Assembly: GCA_051745305.1 (NCBI GenBank)
Contig: JBNJDY010000083.1
Location: 1-5,577 of the forward strand
Length of the DNA: 5,577 nt
Source of the DNA: Saliniplasma sp051745305
Lineage (GTDB): Archaea; Thermoplasmatota; Thermoplasmata; Halarchaeoplasmatales; Halarchaeoplasmataceae
Direction: 5' to 3'
In this document: piece by piece, positions 1 through 5,531 of the stretch
Layout of the letters: every line of letters starts with the position of its first letter
Numbering within the stretch: position 1 is the first letter of the stretch
The notes under the pieces: generated by a model
Told to the model about the DNA's origin: nothing
Seen by the model: only the letters and a program-made list of their open reading frames with translations
Database searches by the model: none
Made by a program: the position numbers and the translations under genes

Positions 1-14
1 CTCACTACGAATAC

Positions 15-28
15 CGAAAGATTTATAA
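15..28 (+). promoter_or_regulatory. Probable archaeal BRE/TATA promoter of the operon
   Basis: The stretch reads CGAAAG followed by ATTTATAA, close to the archaeal BRE plus TATA pattern (purine/A-rich BRE, then TTTATA). The TATA centre at about 25 predicts a transcription start near 49-52, leaving a leader of only about 7-10 bases before the ATG at 59. No convincing Shine-Dalgarno sequence precedes that ATG, which fits a nearly leaderless archaeal mRNA. Competing reading: an open frame from the window edge ends in TGA at 51-53, and if it is the tail of an upstream gene the TATA match would lie inside coding sequence. Confidence 0.5.
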
Positions 29-58
29 CCAAAATTATGGTATTAATTTCTGATAATC

Positions 59-1120
59 ATGGCAGCATCATTGAAATACTTTGGTGTTCGAATATTGAAC
101 GCACTTGTAGTCCTTTTTATAGTTATTTTTATAATATCTGCATCTTTTAGCTCTCTTGCAGATGAGCAATTGGAACAACATATTAATGAACAGATAAGAG
201 GTCAAAGTCAGACACCGGAGATACAACAATTAAATGAAACAGCGTATGCTACATGGAAGGAGAATAAAGAAGAACAATTAAGATCCCAGTATGGGTTAGA
301 CCAACCATTGCCTGAAAGGATAGTTAATAGAACAGTTAATACATTTTTATTGAATTTTGAAGAATCACACAGTATTACCGCCGCAGATAGCGGAAGTCAA
401 AATGTATTGGATATTATTATGGCAGTCCTACCAAGGACAGTTCTTTTGTTCACTACATCTGCAACAATTTATATTGCTCTTGGTTTGATAGTAGGTCTAA
501 AGGCTGCTCAAGTTGCAGGTTCTAAAATGGATAAATTACTTTCATTATTTGGCATGACAGCATCCAGTATGCCTATGTGGTGGCTGGGTATGATTGCTAT
601 ACTTATTTTTGCTTATGAACTTAGGTGGTTCCCAGCAACTGCCTATCCTTTCCCGAGGGAGACTGGTTTTGAATACTACAAAGGAGTGTTATATAGAATG
701 GCTCTGCCTACGGCGGTTATAGTGTTTAATTTGTTTGGGGCTAGAGCTTGGGCTACTAGAAACATTGTAACTGATGTATTACAAGATGATTACATCATGG
801 CAGCAAGGGCAAAAGGCGTCCCTGAAAGAAAGGTCATTTATGGTCATACATTAAAAACTGCAGCCCCACCTATAGTCACGACTGCTATATTGACTTTCTT
901 AATGTCGATTGGTGGAGCTATGATCACGGAAATAATATTTGGTTGGCCTGGTATGGGTAGATTATATTATCAAGCGGTATTCGAGCAGAGAGATGTACCT
1001 GTGGTTTTAGGATTAACCTTCATAACGACCTTTATGTATGTATTTGGTTATGTGATAGCAGACATGGTTTATGGATTGCTTGATCCACGGGTAGAAGTTG
1101 GAGCACAAAAATCGGTGTAA
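59..1120 (+). CDS. dppB: Peptide/nickel-type ABC transporter permease 1 (DppB/OppB-like)
   Basis: One of two membrane subunits forming the import channel of a Dpp/Opp ABC transporter. Seen: 353 residues with six likely membrane helices (about 8-30, 121-147, 159-186, 213-228, 272-293, 318-340). Helix 1 is followed by an outward loop (about 31-118) containing the family pattern YGLDxPLPER. The EAA coupling loop lies at 237-266 with AARAKG at 248-253, where the ATPases dock. Other hallmarks are LRWFP at 188-192, FGWPGMGRL at 294-302 and DPRV near the C-terminus at 342-345. Length is slightly above the usual 305-340 because of the longer outer loop. The start at 59 places helix 1 right after a short N-terminus; no Shine-Dalgarno is visible, consistent with leaderless initiation. 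It is first in the operon. Family assignment is firm; the substrate is not known. Confidence 0.95.
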   Translation: MAASLKYFGVRILNALVVLFIVIFIISASFSSLADEQLEQHINEQIRGQSQTPEIQQLNETAYATWKENKEEQLRSQYGLDQPLPERIVNRTVNTFLLNFEESHSITAADSGSQNVLDIIMAVLPRTVLLFTTSATIYIALGLIVGLKAAQVAGSKMDKLLSLFGMTASSMPMWWLGMIAILIFAYELRWFPATAYPFPRETGFEYYKGVLYRMALPTAVIVFNLFGARAWATRNIVTDVLQDDYIMAARAKGVPERKVIYGHTLKTAAPPIVTTAILTFLMSIGGAMITEIIFGWPGMGRLYYQAVFEQRDVPVVLGLTFITTFMYVFGYVIADMVYGLLDPRVEVGAQKSV

Positions 1121-1126
1121 ACTAAA

Positions 1127-1131
1127 AGGTG
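1127..1131 (+). promoter_or_regulatory. Shine-Dalgarno site deciding the permease 2 start
   Basis: AGGTG matches the archaeal anti-Shine-Dalgarno target GGAGGTGAT. Two in-frame ATGs follow, at 1133 and 1139. Aligned on the T of GGAGGT, the starts of the two downstream genes lie 8 bases further on; here ATG 1139 lies 9 bases on and ATG 1133 only 3. The second ATG is therefore the better start. Confidence 0.65.
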
Positions 1132-1138
1132 TATGAAT

Positions 1139-3271
1139 ATGGCAATTAGATGGGAAGATATCCGAGAAAAAGTAAAGGAATTGTTAAATGAATTTAAAGG
1201 TCAGAAAGTAGGAATGGTTGGATTGGGAATAATTGTTTTCCTTTTGCTTGTAGGAATATTTGCACCAATCCTAGCCCCTGGTATTACTGGTAATTGGGAG
1301 AATACTGATAAATGGAGGGATCATCCGAAAGGTGTTCCTCCTACTTGGTGGAATTATTTAACATCTGATGAATTAACCCCGCAAACTCAAATGAATGAGC
1401 CAGATAGTCATATAGAGCAACCACTTGGTCGTTTTGAGGAGAATGTTGTATATTATAATTATACATACAATAATGATGAACCACCTACTAACTTGGCTTT
1501 ATATTTAGATGCAACATTTGATAATACTTCTGATGCTCGATCTCTACAAGTTGAATGTATTAGACCAGATGGTGAAGAAATTAGGTTCGTAGACGAAAAT
1601 GTGGATCAAGACTCAAGTCAAATCGAGCGAAGAGTTTCAATGGTAGGAAGGAACAGAGAAAAAATATACAACTGGGCAGACAGCCTAGATGTTACCGGAG
1701 AACATATTTTTGATATGGATAAAGAGTACTTAGATTCCTTTGAAGATGGAGGTGCGCCAACTCAAGATGTAATAGATAGATTTGCTGAAGAAGATATCGA
1801 GATTGAACAAAAGTTGTTTGACCTCGATCGAAATGAATATGAAGAACATATACAAGAAGGGCGCTTTACAGATGAGATGAGAAGAACTCTAGAAGATGAA
1901 GGAATCGAATTTTATGATTCTGTTGCTGAGATGAGCGCATCTGAATACGAAGACTATATAGTCAATGACGAATTAGTACCTGAGGAATTTAAACAAGCTT
2001 CGGGACTTGATTTAAGCGAAAATGCTACATTTTTTGCAGAAACCTCTCATGAATTGTACGGTGAACTTGGAGAAGATGATACTTTTTGGATAGCCGATAT
2101 GGAATATGATAATTCAACAGAGGAATTGGTGATTGACGATTTAGAATATAAATTGTTAGTTTCTCAAGGAACAATAGAAATTCTTGAACCCGTTGGTAAT
2201 CTTGAACAAGATGATGAGGATTCTCAAGTCTGGTGGATTTTAGATGACGATGAAACAGAATACAGAATGGTTTTAACTGAAGACAGTATAGAAGTGTATC
2301 CTTATCTTGTCATGTCTGAAGATGAAGGGAACTGGTTCATAAGAGCTGGTACTGACTCATATAGGATCGAAGAAGAAGAAGATGAATTAATCGTTTACAT
2401 CGTCCCAGAAATACGTCGAGAAAGAGTGAATTATGCTCGTACACTTTTTGGAAAAGCTGATTCTGATTTACTATCTCCGAAACCAAATCCTTTGAATGGA
2501 GAATACATTTTTAAGATATCTTTTGTAAGTGAGGATGTAGAATTCAACTTTGGTGAAAATTCTGGTAGATTGGTAATTATGGGATCTATGTATGGTACGA
2601 TGGGAACGGATAACAGAGGACGCGATATAGGAGCAGGCTGGGTATGGGGTGCTAGATACGCTCTTTTACTTGGAGCCATAATCGGTGGTACAACGATAGC
2701 TTTAGGTACACTATTCGGTATGACTAGTGCATATCTTGGTGGATGGAAAGATGAATTCATGCAGAGGATTAATGAGATAGTTATAGGAATCCCCATTCTA
2801 CCAATATTGATTATAATGATGTTTATATGGAGACAATCATTTTGGGTAATGGTATTTTTGATGTCAATACTCTATTGGAGAGGGATTGCTAAAACAATTA
2901 GAGCACGTGGACTTCAGATAAGACAAGCTACCTATGTAGAGGCTTCACAGGCTTTAGGAGCTGGTTCCGGTAGAATAATTACTACACACATGATTCCACA
3001 GATTTTACCATACTCAATGGCAGAAGGAGCTCTTTTGGTCCCCATTGTTGTGATTACAGAGGCAAGTCTTAGTGTACTAGGGCTTGGAGATCCAAATCTT
3101 GTAACATGGGGCAAATTGCTAAGCCAGGCCAATGGAGGAGGTGCCACAATCAGAGGTTTATGGTGGTGGGTCCTTTTACCAGGTATAGGAATCACATTGC
3201 TTGGGTTTGGTTTCATCGCATCAGGAATGGCTATAGAACGAATTGTAAATCCAAAGATGAAACAGAGGTAA
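1139..3271 (+). CDS. dppC: Peptide/nickel-type ABC transporter permease 2 (DppC/OppC-like) with giant acidic outer domain
   Basis: Second membrane subunit of the importer. Residue numbers count the alternative ATG at 1133 as 1. Helix 1 is at 26-49. Family motifs resume at GTDNRGRD (491-498), followed by helices at about 507-537, 548-566, 569-582, 628-650 and 676-700. The EAA loop is at 601-624 with EASQALG at 603-609, and LSVLGLGDP at 646-654 is a DppC hallmark. The chain ends in a short basic tail (ERIVNPKMKQR), as in relatives. Members are usually about 280-340 residues; here about 400 extra residues lie between helix 1 and the GTDNxGRD motif. With the usual topology they are outside the membrane. 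The insertion is in frame and both membrane parts look intact, so this is a genuine long protein rather than a fusion artefact. ATG 1139 is chosen on Shine-Dalgarno spacing; ATG 1133 adds only Met-Asn. The gene starts 18 bases after permease 1. Confidence 0.93.
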   Translation: MAIRWEDIREKVKELLNEFKGQKVGMVGLGIIVFLLLVGIFAPILAPGITGNWENTDKWRDHPKGVPPTWWNYLTSDELTPQTQMNEPDSHIEQPLGRFEENVVYYNYTYNNDEPPTNLALYLDATFDNTSDARSLQVECIRPDGEEIRFVDENVDQDSSQIERRVSMVGRNREKIYNWADSLDVTGEHIFDMDKEYLDSFEDGGAPTQDVIDRFAEEDIEIEQKLFDLDRNEYEEHIQEGRFTDEMRRTLEDEGIEFYDSVAEMSASEYEDYIVNDELVPEEFKQASGLDLSENATFFAETSHELYGELGEDDTFWIADMEYDNSTEELVIDDLEYKLLVSQGTIEILEPVGNLEQDDEDSQVWWILDDDETEYRMVLTEDSIEVYPYLVMSEDEGNWFIRAGTDSYRIEEEEDELIVYIVPEIRRERVNYARTLFGKADSDLLSPKPNPLNGEYIFKISFVSEDVEFNFGENSGRLVIMGSMYGTMGTDNRGRDIGAGWVWGARYALLLGAIIGGTTIALGTLFGMTSAYLGGWKDEFMQRINEIVIGIPILPILIIMMFIWRQSFWVMVFLMSILYWRGIAKTIRARGLQIRQATYVEASQALGAGSGRIITTHMIPQILPYSMAEGALLVPIVVITEASLSVLGLGDPNLVTWGKLLSQANGGGATIRGLWWWVLLPGIGITLLGFGFIASGMAIERIVNPKMKQR
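1712..2035 (+). repeat. Three degenerate 36-residue tandem repeats in the permease 2 insertion
   Basis: Units at residues 194-229, 230-265 and 266-301 align with almost no gaps. Each begins with an acidic residue plus hydrophobic residue (DMDK, DLDR, EMSA) and then E-Y (offset by one in the first). Units 1 and 2 share the stretch after that: a hydrophobic residue, a glycine region, T-x-D/E, then a hydrophobic helix-like run ending in D/G-I-E-hydrophobic. The third copy fades after EEFKQASG. The repeats are protein-level only; the DNA has diverged. The pattern suggests short helical hairpin modules, but no family is recognised. Confidence 0.5.
2084..2407 (+). repeat. Three W/Y/P beta-rich units in the permease 2 insertion
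   Basis: Residues 318-353, 366-390 and 400-425 share a W-x-I start, a Tyr followed by a beta-like strand (EYKLLV, EYRMVL, SYRIEE), an acidic turn, and a strand ending in Pro (IEILEP, IEVYP, IVYIVP). In units 2 and 3 Trp and Tyr are exactly nine residues apart; unit 1 has about eleven extra residues there. This looks like tandem beta-hairpin modules, all strongly acidic. No known domain is recognised. Confidence 0.4.
3265..3269 (+). promoter_or_regulatory. Shine-Dalgarno site for ATPase 1
   Basis: GAGGT overlaps the first base of the permease 2 stop codon (3269-3271) and lies seven bases before ATG 3277. This overlap implies translation of the two genes is coupled on one transcript. Confidence 0.75.
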
Positions 3272-3276
3272 TTTAA

Positions 3277-4245
3277 ATGAGTAAGGAAACGATCTTAGAT
3301 GTAAAGAACTTATCAACACATTATTTGACGAGCAAAGGAGACGTACAGGGCTTGAGTGATGTAAGTTTTGACCTTAAAAAAGGAGAGTCGCTAGGCATTG
3401 CCGGAGAAAGTGGTTGTGGAAAAAGCACTTTGGCGTTCTCTTTATTAAAACTAGTACAACCTCCTGGTAAAATAGTGAATGGAAGTATAGACCTAGATGG
3501 GATTGAGGTTACTAAGTTAACTGAAAAGCAAGCTAGGAAGAATATCAGATGGAACAAGATATCTATGGTATTTCAGGGGGCAATGGATATACTTACCCCT
3601 GTTTATACTGTAGGTCAACAGATGAAAGAACCATTAAAATATCATGAGGGCATTGAAGGTAAAGAGGCAAAAAATATTTGTCTTGAATATCTAGACTTGG
3701 TCGACCTTGATGCGGAGCTTTTTGATAGATATCCTCATGAGCTTAGTGGTGGTCAAAAACAAAGAGTGATAATTGCCACAGCTTTATTGATGGAACCCGA
3801 TGTAGTGATATTAGATGAGCCTACAACTGCTTTGGATGTTGTTGTTGAAGCTCGTATAATGAACGATCTAAAAAGACTTAAGAAAGAGTTGGATAATTCT
3901 ACTATATTTATAACACACGATTTAAGCATACTAGCTGAGGTATCAGATAAACTCTGCATCATGTATGCAGGATGGATAGTAGAGATAGGAAGTGCCGTGG
4001 ATATCTATCATGATCCAAAACATCCGTATACTGAGAAACTCTTGGCTGCAATACCTACACTACATAAAGATATAGATAGGCTTGAATACATACCCGGTGC
4101 ACCACCTGATCTTATTAGACCTCCAAGTGGATGTAGATTCCATCCTAGGTGTCACAAAGCATTCGATAAGTGTAAAGAAGAGGTACCAGCGGTTAGAGAT
4201 GTAGATGGAGTTAAAGTTAGATGTCATTTATTCCCGGAGGATTAA
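3277..4245 (+). CDS. dppD: Peptide/nickel-type ABC transporter ATP-binding protein 1 (DppD/OppD-like)
   Basis: Cytoplasmic ATPase that pairs with the following gene product to power import. Seen in 322 residues: Walker A GESGCGKST at 43-51, Q-loop Gln100 followed by GAMDILTPV, ABC signature LSGGQ at 156-160, Walker B VVILDEP at 176-182, D-loop TALD at 184-187 and switch His214. All catalytic positions are present. The C-terminal oligopeptide-transporter region follows with HPYTEKLLAAIP (249-260) and four cysteines, C286, C292, C299 and C316 (C-x5-C-x6-C-x16-C). In some relatives this arrangement holds a [4Fe-4S] cluster (family knowledge); here it is inferred. Length is normal. The start is supported by GAGGT at 3265-3269. 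The gene is five bases downstream of permease 2. DppD is preferred over DppF because of its place in the operon and its QGAM and TTALDV wording. Confidence 0.95.
   Translation: MSKETILDVKNLSTHYLTSKGDVQGLSDVSFDLKKGESLGIAGESGCGKSTLAFSLLKLVQPPGKIVNGSIDLDGIEVTKLTEKQARKNIRWNKISMVFQGAMDILTPVYTVGQQMKEPLKYHEGIEGKEAKNICLEYLDLVDLDAELFDRYPHELSGGQKQRVIIATALLMEPDVVILDEPTTALDVVVEARIMNDLKRLKKELDNSTIFITHDLSILAEVSDKLCIMYAGWIVEIGSAVDIYHDPKHPYTEKLLAAIPTLHKDIDRLEYIPGAPPDLIRPPSGCRFHPRCHKAFDKCKEEVPAVRDVDGVKVRCHLFPED
4123..4148 (+). repeat. 26-base direct repeat, copy 1 (in ATPase 1 gene)
   Basis: The sequence is identical, base for base, to 5128-5153 in the ATPase 2 gene. It encodes PSGCRFHP plus the first two bases of an Arg codon, the segment carrying C286 and preceding C292. 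All eight full codons use the same synonymous triplet in both genes; the identity stops at the next base on each side. Confidence 0.95.
4236..4240 (+). promoter_or_regulatory. Shine-Dalgarno site for ATPase 2
   Basis: GGAGG sits inside the last codons of ATPase 1, eight bases before ATG 4249. It is the strongest ribosome-binding match in the window, supports the ATG chosen, and fits coupled translation of the two ATPases. Confidence 0.8.
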
Positions 4246-4248
4246 ACA

Positions 4249-5283
4249 ATGCCAGAAACTATACTTAAAGCGAAAAATTTGACTAAACACTTTGAGATAA
4301 CCCAATCGTTCTTAAGCATGCTTTATCGTAAAAATAGGTTGATTGTAAAAGCGGTTGACGGGATCGATTTTGAAATTCATAAAAAGAAATCTTTTGCACT
4401 TGTAGGTGAATCAGGATGTGGTAAGACTACAGTTGGAAAACTGATAATGAAACTTCTTGAAGTCACCGATGGGACGATTATAATGGAAGGCAAGGACATC
4501 AGCTCAATAAAGGATACAGCCAAAATCAAGGCTTATAGAAGAGTAACACAGATGATCTATCAGGATCCTTTCTCTTCATTAGATCCTAGGTTTAAGGTTT
4601 TTGATATCCTTCAGGAGCCGATGTTGATACATGATATCGGAGGAAGTATTGAAGAGAGACGAGAAATTGTAAAAAGAGCTCTGGAAGAGGTTAGATTAGT
4701 ACCTCCAGAGGAATTTATAGACAGGTATCCACACATGATTTCTGGTGGACAGAAACAGAGAGTTGCCATAGCTAGAGCACTCATATTAAAGCCTGATTTT
4801 ATTGTGGCAGACGAACCTGTTTCGATGCTTGATGTTTCAGTGAGAGCAGAGATTTTGAACCTAATGAAAGATCTTATCGATGAGGAAGATCTGACATATT
4901 TATACATTACACATGATATCAGTACGACTAGATTCTTTTCGGATGAAATCGGTGTAATGTATCTGGGAGACCTAGTAGAAAAAGGAGAAGTCGGTGATGT
5001 GTTAGATACTCCATTACATCCATATACACAAGCCTTGGTAACTGCCGTTCCAGAACCTAAACCTGAAAGAGTGGGTAGAGTTAAAGAAATCCCCATCAAA
5101 GGTGAAGTACCATCTGGTACTAATATACCAAGTGGATGTAGATTCCATCCTAGATGCCCTTACGCTAAGAAGGTTTGTAAAAACAAAAAACCTCCTGAGA
5201 AATTCCCATATGACGATGGACACGGTGCAAAATGTCACTTTGCTGGACAAATTGAATATCAAAAAGAAAAGTTCATCAAATAA
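4249..5283 (+). CDS. dppF: Peptide/nickel-type ABC transporter ATP-binding protein 2 (DppF/OppF-like)
   Basis: Second cytoplasmic ATPase, expected to form a heterodimer with the preceding gene product. Seen in 344 residues: Walker A GESGCGKTT at 53-61, Q-loop Gln105 in YQDPFSSLDPR, signature ISGGQ at 164-168 (Ile in place of the usual Leu, a mild and common change), Walker B FIVADEP at 184-190, D-loop SMLD at 192-195 and switch His222. The DEPVSMLDVSVRA wording is typical of DppF/OppF. The C-terminal region has HPYTQALVTAVP (257-268) and four cysteines, C297, C303, C310 and C329 (C-x5-C-x6-C-x18-C), a possible [4Fe-4S] site. A short lysine-rich tail follows. Both nucleotide sites look competent, so neither ATPase appears degenerate. 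The gene begins three bases after ATPase 1 with GGAGG at 4236-4240 and is the last gene before T-rich sequence. Confidence 0.95.
   Translation: MPETILKAKNLTKHFEITQSFLSMLYRKNRLIVKAVDGIDFEIHKKKSFALVGESGCGKTTVGKLIMKLLEVTDGTIIMEGKDISSIKDTAKIKAYRRVTQMIYQDPFSSLDPRFKVFDILQEPMLIHDIGGSIEERREIVKRALEEVRLVPPEEFIDRYPHMISGGQKQRVAIARALILKPDFIVADEPVSMLDVSVRAEILNLMKDLIDEEDLTYLYITHDISTTRFFSDEIGVMYLGDLVEKGEVGDVLDTPLHPYTQALVTAVPEPKPERVGRVKEIPIKGEVPSGTNIPSGCRFHPRCPYAKKVCKNKKPPEKFPYDDGHGAKCHFAGQIEYQKEKFIK
5128..5153 (+). repeat. 26-base direct repeat, copy 2 (in ATPase 2 gene)
   Basis: Identical to 4123-4148. Here it encodes the segment with C297 and precedes C303. By contrast, the Walker A and signature regions of the same two genes differ at many synonymous positions. 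Confidence 0.95.
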
Positions 5284-5303
5284 AACTCCTTTACCTAAAA
5301 CCC

Positions 5304-5323
5304 TTTTTAATTTGATTTTTTTT
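5304..5323 (+). terminator. T-rich archaeal-type terminator of the operon
   Basis: Two T runs (5304-5308 and 5316-5323, five and eight bases) begin about 20 bases after the last stop codon, with a further six-base run at 5339-5344. No stable hairpin precedes them. Oligo-T tracts alone can end transcription by archaeal RNA polymerase, and their position makes them the likely end of the operon mRNA. Confidence 0.6.
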
Positions 5324-5443
5324 AACTTATAATTGTAGTTTTTTAAGTTTAAATGTTATATTATCGTGACATAATAAATAAAGTTGGTATTATAATTGAT
5401 GTTTGAAATAGATTAAATCGCCTTTTTCGACGAGCCTGTCAAG

Positions 5444-5458
5444 TTTTTAGTTTTTTTT
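5444..5458 (+). terminator. Second T cluster, possible terminator
   Basis: Five T, then AG, then eight T. It could be a backup stop for the operon or the end of a short RNA made from the spacer. It lies about 160 bases after the last gene, so its link to the operon is weak. Confidence 0.25.
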
Positions 5459-5480
5459 GTATTTTAAATTAATAGTCACG

Positions 5481-5531
5481 TTTAAGCCCTAATTCCCCAT
5501 CCTTTGAGGTTGGGGATACAGGGCGCTTAAA
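5481..5531. other. Strong bulged hairpin, possible IS200/IS605-type end or structured RNA
   Basis: The outer stem TTTAAGCCCT (5481-5490) pairs with 5520-5531 over ten base pairs, with a two-base bulge (CG, 5524-5525) on the right. After a 3x3 internal loop, the inner stem TCCCCATCC (5494-5502) pairs with GGTTGGGGA (5508-5516), with one T-T mismatch and a five-base loop TTTGA. It is far more GC-rich than its surroundings. Imperfect bulged hairpins are typical of IS200/IS605 element ends and of the RNAs that go with TnpB, but no transposase is visible here. A structured non-coding RNA is the alternative. The fold is clear; the identity is not. Confidence 0.6.

Larger units (their letters stand above)
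1370..2585 (+). other. Large extracytoplasmic insertion of permease 2 (about residues 80-485)
   Basis: This part of permease 2 is absent from a standard DppC. It opens with a beta-like region (about 103-155, ending RPDGEEIRFV) and closes with another (about 455-482, GEYIFKISF to GRLVIMGS), which may be two halves of one beta-sandwich. Between them is a very acidic stretch: by hand count residues 191-440 contain 77 D/E and 16 K/R. Archaeal Dpp/Opp permeases often have extra outer domains here, so the outer beta parts are probably ancestral and the acidic centre a nested addition; that order is inference. A role in binding substrate or docking a binding protein is possible but unproven. Confidence 0.75.

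Noticed and set aside
2369..2386. GAA microsatellite-like run in the permease 2 insertion
   Set aside because: Only four GAA units followed by GAT GAA; it is explained by an acidic protein stretch and is too short to suggest phase variation.
2431..2796. Open frame of 121 codons on the minus strand inside permease 2
   Set aside because: It lies opposite strongly conserved permease coding sequence, has no ribosome-binding site or family motif, and its composition mirrors the + strand gene.
2932..3216. Open frame of 94 codons on the minus strand inside permease 2
   Set aside because: It is antisense to the EAA loop and last helices of the permease; the Pro-rich translation is what reversed Gly/Trp codons give.
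1139..3271. Permease 2 as an assembly artefact or fusion of two genes
   Set aside because: The frame is continuous, codon use looks alike across the insertion and flanks, both membrane parts are complete and in the usual order, and outer extensions at this place are known in archaeal relatives.
4611..5099. Open frame of 162 codons on the minus strand inside ATPase 2
   Set aside because: It is long but antisense to the signature, Walker B and C-terminal regions; the Ser/Thr-rich translation has no recognisable domain and no start signals.
5014..5262. Open frame of 82 codons on the minus strand at the end of ATPase 2
   Set aside because: It is antisense to the four-cysteine region, with no promoter or ribosome-binding site and no homology recognised.
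5102..5332. Open frame of 76 codons on the + strand running past the end of ATPase 2
   Set aside because: It is a shifted frame of the conserved Cys region that runs into the T-rich terminator; the tail is low-complexity and there is no ribosome-binding site.
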